From the NCBI GenBank assembly GCA_020051025.1, contig JAGVJS010000341.1, forward strand, positions 1 through 8,591: a stretch of DNA of 8,591 bases. The letters are read 5' to 3'. The notes beneath the pieces were generated by a model. The model saw only the letters and a program-made list of their open reading frames with translations, searched no databases and had not been told where the DNA came from. The first letter of the stretch is position 1, and the number at the start of each line of letters is the position of its first letter. This document shows positions 4,822-8,591 of this stretch, one piece after another. Source of the DNA: Sphingobium sp. (lineage in GTDB: Bacteria > Pseudomonadota > Alphaproteobacteria > Sphingomonadales > Sphingomonadaceae). Position numbers and translations under genes: made by a program.

Positions 4822-6147
4822 TCAGTCCACGAACAGGAAGGCCGGCGCCTCCAGCAGCTTGCGCACGGCCTGTACGAAGCTGGCCGCATCCCAGCCATCC
4901 ACGACGCGATGGTCGCAACTGATCGACAGGTTCATCAGCTTCGCCGCGACGATCTCCTTGCCCTTGAAGATTGGGCGCTCGATCACGCGATTGGGACCGA
5001 TGATCGCGACTTCGGGTCGGTTGATCACCGGCGTGGTCGCAATACCGCCGAGCGGCCCCAGCGATGTCAGTGTCAGGGTGGAACCGGACAATTCCTCCGA
5101 CTTTGCCTTGCCGCTCCGCGCGGCGTCGGCAAGGCGGCGGATTTCGGTCGCCAGTTGCCACACATTGCGATCCTGCGCATTGCGGATCACCGGCACCATC
5201 AGGCCGGCGTCGGTCTGCGTCGCCATGCCCAGATGCACCGAACCGTGCCGCGTCACTACCCCCGCCTCATCATCATAGCGGGCATTCAGCATCGGGAAGT
5301 CGGGCAGCGCCTTGCACAACGCCACGATCAGCAGCGGCAACATGGTCAGCTTGGGCCGGTCGCCACGGTTGGCATTCAACTGCTCGCGCAGTTCCTCCAG
5401 CGCCGTGACGTCGATTTCTTCGACATAGGTAAAGTGCGGGATGTGGCGCTTCGACGCGGCCATATTTTCCGCGATGCGGCGGCGCATGCCGATGACCTTG
5501 ACCTGCTCGTCGGCGCGTTTGGCGGAGCGACCGGCCGGACGATAGCCCTGCCCCTGCCCATAAAGCAGATAGGCGTCGAGATCGGCATGACGGACATGGT
5601 CGCCGCTGGCCTTCACCTGAGCGAGGTCGATGCCCAGTTCCTTCGCGCGGGCGCGCACGGCCGGGGAGGCGAGGATGGGTTCGGCGCGCGGAGGTGCCGC
5701 GTCCCCTGCACCGTTCGGGCTGAGCGAAGTCGAAGCCCCCTGCTGAGCCGCAGGTGAAGCAATCTCCGCTTCGGTTCGGCCCGGCCCTTCGACAGGCTCA
5801 GGGCGAACGGGTGGGGGGGCGACATCGTCAATCACCGCTTCACCCGGCACTTCCGCCTCGATCGCGGCTTCACTTGGCGGCGGCGCAGCAGCGGCAGCGG
5901 CAGCGCCCTCCACCTCTATCTCCACCAGCATAGCGCCGATCGAAATCTGGTCGCCCGGTTCGCCGGCCAGACGCACGACCGTGCCCGCGACCGGGCTTTC
6001 CATCTCGACCGTTGCCTTGTCGGTCATCATGTCGGCGATCGGCTGGTCTTCCTCGACCCGATCGCCGACCTTGACGTGCCAGCCGACGATCTCCGCCTGT
6101 GCGATACCTTCGCCGATATCCGGCAGCTTGAACGTAAAAAGGGCCAT
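4822..6147 (-). CDS. bkdB: Branched-chain 2-oxoacid dehydrogenase E2 (lipoamide acyltransferase)
   Basis: E2 forms the core of the complex. It takes the branched acyl group from E1 on a swinging lipoyl arm and passes it to coenzyme A. The 441 residues show three domains. The lipoyl domain (about 3-80) has the lipoylated lysine in MTDKATVEM (Lys44). The E3/E1-binding domain (about 157-195) carries ILASPAVRARAKELGIDLAQV. The catalytic domain (about 214-441) ends with DHRVVDG (412-418, His413 and Asp417) and includes LTSLGPLGGI. The linker at 81-156 is Ala/Pro-rich, and residues about 113-147 are encoded by an in-frame palindromic repeat. The ATG at 6147 is chosen because MALFTFKLPDIGEGI is the canonical N-terminus; GGAG lies 8 bases upstream. 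Longer in-frame starts (to 6384) would read through repeat DNA and into E1-beta. A related pyruvate E2 is the main alternative, but the E1 partners favour branched-chain substrates. Confidence 0.94.
   Translation of the reverse strand: MALFTFKLPDIGEGIAQAEIVGWHVKVGDRVEEDQPIADMMTDKATVEMESPVAGTVVRLAGEPGDQISIGAMLVEIEVEGAAAAAAAPPPSEAAIEAEVPGEAVIDDVAPPPVRPEPVEGPGRTEAEIASPAAQQGASTSLSPNGAGDAAPPRAEPILASPAVRARAKELGIDLAQVKASGDHVRHADLDAYLLYGQGQGYRPAGRSAKRADEQVKVIGMRRRIAENMAASKRHIPHFTYVEEIDVTALEELREQLNANRGDRPKLTMLPLLIVALCKALPDFPMLNARYDDEAGVVTRHGSVHLGMATQTDAGLMVPVIRNAQDRNVWQLATEIRRLADAARSGKAKSEELSGSTLTLTSLGPLGGIATTPVINRPEVAIIGPNRVIERPIFKGKEIVAAKLMNLSISCDHRVVDGWDAASFVQAVRKLLEAPAFLFVD
5711..5810. repeat. REP-type inverted pair inside the E2 coding sequence
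   Basis: Two inverted copies of a short palindromic element lie at 5711-5738 and 5783-5810, about 44 bases apart. Each starts from the outside with CCGTTC, then a short stem (GGGCT/AGCCC in one; GCCCT/AGGGC in the other) around a GAGCGAAGTCGA or GAGCCTGTCGA loop. The element keeps the E2 reading frame open and encodes part of the linker, including RPEPVEG and STSLSPNG. Similar CCGTTCG...TCGA elements are, from memory, abundant between genes in sphingomonads. The E2 domains on both sides are intact. Confidence 0.82.
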
Positions 6148-6151
6148 TTTC

Positions 6152-6159
6152 CTAGCTCC
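6152..6159 (-). promoter_or_regulatory. E2 ribosome-binding site formed at the repeat edge
   Basis: On the minus strand GGAG (6156-6159) sits 8 bases before the E2 ATG at 6147, and a second purine run AGGA is only 2-3 bases away, too close to be the main site. The first three bases of GGAG lie in the end of the REP element or its one-base extension. Folding of that element in mRNA would hide part of this site. Confidence 0.5.
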
Positions 6160-6234
6160 GTTCGTGTCGAGTGAAGTCGAGACACGATGATGAACCTGTG
6201 CTTCCGTTTCTCGACTTCGCTCGAAACGAACGGA
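6157..6234. repeat. REP-type inverted pair between E1-beta and E2
   Basis: Arms at 6158-6186 and 6205-6233 are reverse complements with about four mismatches and an 18-base centre. Each arm also holds a hairpin: stem CGTGTC/GACACG in the first and CGTTTC/GAAACG in the second, around loop GAGYGAAGTCGA. The CCGTTCG end and the loop match the pair inside the E2 gene, so both belong to one family. It occupies 78 of the 101 bases between the E1-beta stop and the E2 start, and its edge overlaps the E2 ribosome-binding site. Confidence 0.85.
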
Positions 6235-6248
6235 AGATTGGAAGGACG

Positions 6249-7295
6249 TTAGTCCCTCATGATCTTGTTGATGGCTTCGCGGATACGCACCGGGCCAGGG
6301 AAATAGGCCCATTCCAGACTGTGCGGATAAGGCGTGTCGAAGCCGGTGACGCGCTCGATCGGTGCTTCGAGATGATAGAAGCAACGCTCCTGCACCTGCG
6401 CGAGCAGTTCGGCGCCGAACCCACTGGTACGGGTCGCCTCATGCACGATCAGGCAACGTCCGGTCTTGCGCACCGATTCCTCGATCGTGTCGATATCCAG
6501 CGGCACCAGACTGCGCAGGTCGATAATCTCAGCATCGACGCCATGCGCCGCGACCGTGTTCTCGACCACATGGACCATCGTGCCGTAGCACAGGATCGTC
6601 AGCGCCTGCCCTGCCCGCGCGATCCGCGCCTTGCCCAGCGGGATGCGATAATAGCCGGCCGGCACCTGAGCATCGGCATGCCCTGCCCAGCTTTTCGCCG
6701 GCGTATCATAATGGCCGTCGAACGGACCGTTATAAATGCGTTTGGGTTCGAAGAAGATGGTCGGGTCATTATCCTCGATCGCGGCGATCAGCAGCCCCTT
6801 GGCATCATAGGGGGTGGACGGGATCACTGTCTTGATCCCCGAACAATGGGTGAAGATGCCTTCGGGCGACTGGCTATGCGTCTGTCCGCCGAAAATGCCG
6901 CCGCCAAAGGGCGACCGCACCGTCATCGGCGCGATGAACTCGCCCGCCGACCGATAGCGCAGCCGCGCCGCTTCCGACACCAGCTGGTCGAGCGCGGGAT
7001 AGATATAGTCGGCAAACTGTATTTCCGGCACCGGACGCAGGCCATAAGCGCCCATGCCCACCGCCACGCCGATGATCCCGCATTCGGTGATCGGCGTGTC
7101 GAACACCCGGTTCTTGCCATGTTTTGCCTGAAGGCCGGCAGTGGCGCGGAATACGCCGCCGAAATAGCCGACATCCTCGCCCATCACGACCACGGTCGGG
7201 TCGCGTTCCATCATGACGTCCATGGCGCTGTTGATCGCCTGGATCATGTTCATCTGCTGCACGTCGGCAGGCGTTTCGATAAGGGTTTCAGTCAT
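6249..7295 (-). CDS. bkdA2: Branched-chain 2-oxoacid dehydrogenase E1 beta subunit
   Basis: E1-beta joins E1-alpha in an alpha2beta2 heterotetramer that decarboxylates branched-chain 2-oxoacids with ThDP and reductively acylates the lipoyl arm of E2. The 348 residues match the family length and cover both the pyrimidine-binding domain and the C-terminal transketolase-like domain. Visible features are VVVMGEDVGYFGGVFRAT (Glu40 would touch the ThDP aminopyrimidine), DTPITECGIIGVAVGMG, EIQFADYI, PFGGGIFGGQTHSQSPE (with His140), and near the end HEATRTSGFGAEL and TGFDTPYPHSLEWAYFPG. The start is placed at 7295 (MTETLIETP) because GAAGGA lies 7 bases upstream of it. The in-frame ATG at 7301 is only one base from that sequence, but cannot be excluded. 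It is separated from E1-alpha and E2 by gaps filled with palindromic repeats. Alternative names are bkdAB and bkdA2. Confidence 0.94.
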   Translation of the reverse strand: MTETLIETPADVQQMNMIQAINSAMDVMMERDPTVVVMGEDVGYFGGVFRATAGLQAKHGKNRVFDTPITECGIIGVAVGMGAYGLRPVPEIQFADYIYPALDQLVSEAARLRYRSAGEFIAPMTVRSPFGGGIFGGQTHSQSPEGIFTHCSGIKTVIPSTPYDAKGLLIAAIEDNDPTIFFEPKRIYNGPFDGHYDTPAKSWAGHADAQVPAGYYRIPLGKARIARAGQALTILCYGTMVHVVENTVAAHGVDAEIIDLRSLVPLDIDTIEESVRKTGRCLIVHEATRTSGFGAELLAQVQERCFYHLEAPIERVTGFDTPYPHSLEWAYFPGPVRIREAINKIMRD

Positions 7296-7310
7296 GGACA
7301 TATCCTTCCC

Positions 7311-7474
7311 CTCGCCCCTTCAGGGGAGAGGGTTGCGAAGACTTAGCAGCTTGCTGCCTGGTCGTAGCTGGGAGAGGGGGAATGGCGAGATGGTGACTTT
7401 CGGATGCCCCCTCTCCAACCTTCGCCAGACGGCAAGCCGTCAGGCTACGGTATCCTCTCCCCTGAAGGGGCGAG
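7311..7474. repeat. 164-base inverted repeat between E1-alpha and E1-beta
   Basis: Arms at 7311-7380 (70 bases) and 7407-7474 (68 bases) are reverse complements over nearly their whole length: closest at the ends (CTCGCCCCTTCAGGGGAGAGG outermost, GGAGAGGGGG at the centre) and diverged in the middle. Each arm has internal hairpins: CCCC TTCA GGGG, and GCAG CTT GCTGC or GACGGC AAG CCGTC. The 26-base centre has no reading frame of note. It fills almost all of the 195 bases between the E1-alpha stop and the chosen E1-beta start. The layout matches a miniature inverted-repeat or paired-REP element. No flanking target duplication is clear. Confidence 0.85.
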
Positions 7475-7490
7475 GAGAAATTCAGCCCCA

Positions 7491-8591
<1,101 letters not shown>

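Noticed and set aside
4630..5757. Long open frame on the plus strand opposite the E2 gene (375 codons)
   Set aside because: It lies antisense to a gene with clear domain motifs. Its translation is rich in His, Arg and Gln with no family pattern, typical of shadow frames in high-GC DNA.
6148..6384. 79-residue N-terminal extension of E2 from an upstream start
   Set aside because: It would be translated through the REP element and the end of E1-beta. The canonical lipoyl-domain start with a ribosome-binding site lies at 6147.
6171..7346. Long open frame on the plus strand opposite E1-beta (391 codons)
   Set aside because: It is the complement of a well-conserved enzyme gene, has the same shadow composition, and begins inside a REP element.

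Overview
The window looks like ordinary chromosome from a high-GC sphingomonad-type alphaproteobacterium (Sphingobium/Sphingomonas-like). Three things suggest this: the zapA - 6S RNA - 5-formyltetrahydrofolate cyclo-ligase order next to transketolase, the close resemblance of the dehydrogenase subunits to Pseudomonas/sphingomonad branched-chain enzymes, and short palindromic repeats of types I associate with sphingomonad genomes. The lineage is an inference from memory, not a search result.

Left part (1-2521). The first 231 codons of transketolase run leftward off the edge. Diverging from it is a rightward cluster: a 64-residue coiled-coil protein, zapA (cell-division ring), the 6S RNA gene, a palindromic repeat, 5-formyltetrahydrofolate cyclo-ligase, and a small two-helix membrane protein of DUF2842 type. 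The coding genes are tightly packed, with 8-base and 4-base overlaps at two junctions.

Middle part (2522-4783). Three identical leftward tRNA-Asp(GTC) genes stand in tandem with related 80/81-base spacers. A candidate promoter for them overlaps the stop codon of an AI-2E/PerM-family membrane protein that starts at GTG. A small exported protein with a DUF11-like beta-sandwich domain reads rightward from the other side of that gene.

Right part (4784-8591). A leftward branched-chain 2-oxoacid dehydrogenase operon is read in the order E1-alpha (cut by the right edge), E1-beta, E2. It would convert the 2-oxoacids of valine, leucine and isoleucine to branched acyl-CoAs. No E3 (lipoamide dehydrogenase) gene lies directly after E2, so E3 must be encoded elsewhere.

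The most notable signal is repeat DNA inside this operon. A 164-base inverted repeat fills the E1-alpha/E1-beta gap. A 78-base REP pair fills most of the E1-beta/E2 gap and appears to supply part of the E2 ribosome-binding site. A second REP pair of the same family lies in frame inside the E2 coding sequence and encodes about 34 residues of interdomain linker. The four REP copies have four different stem sequences that all still pair, which supports a selected structure. I found no CRISPR array, transposase, phage gene or clearly new multi-gene system.
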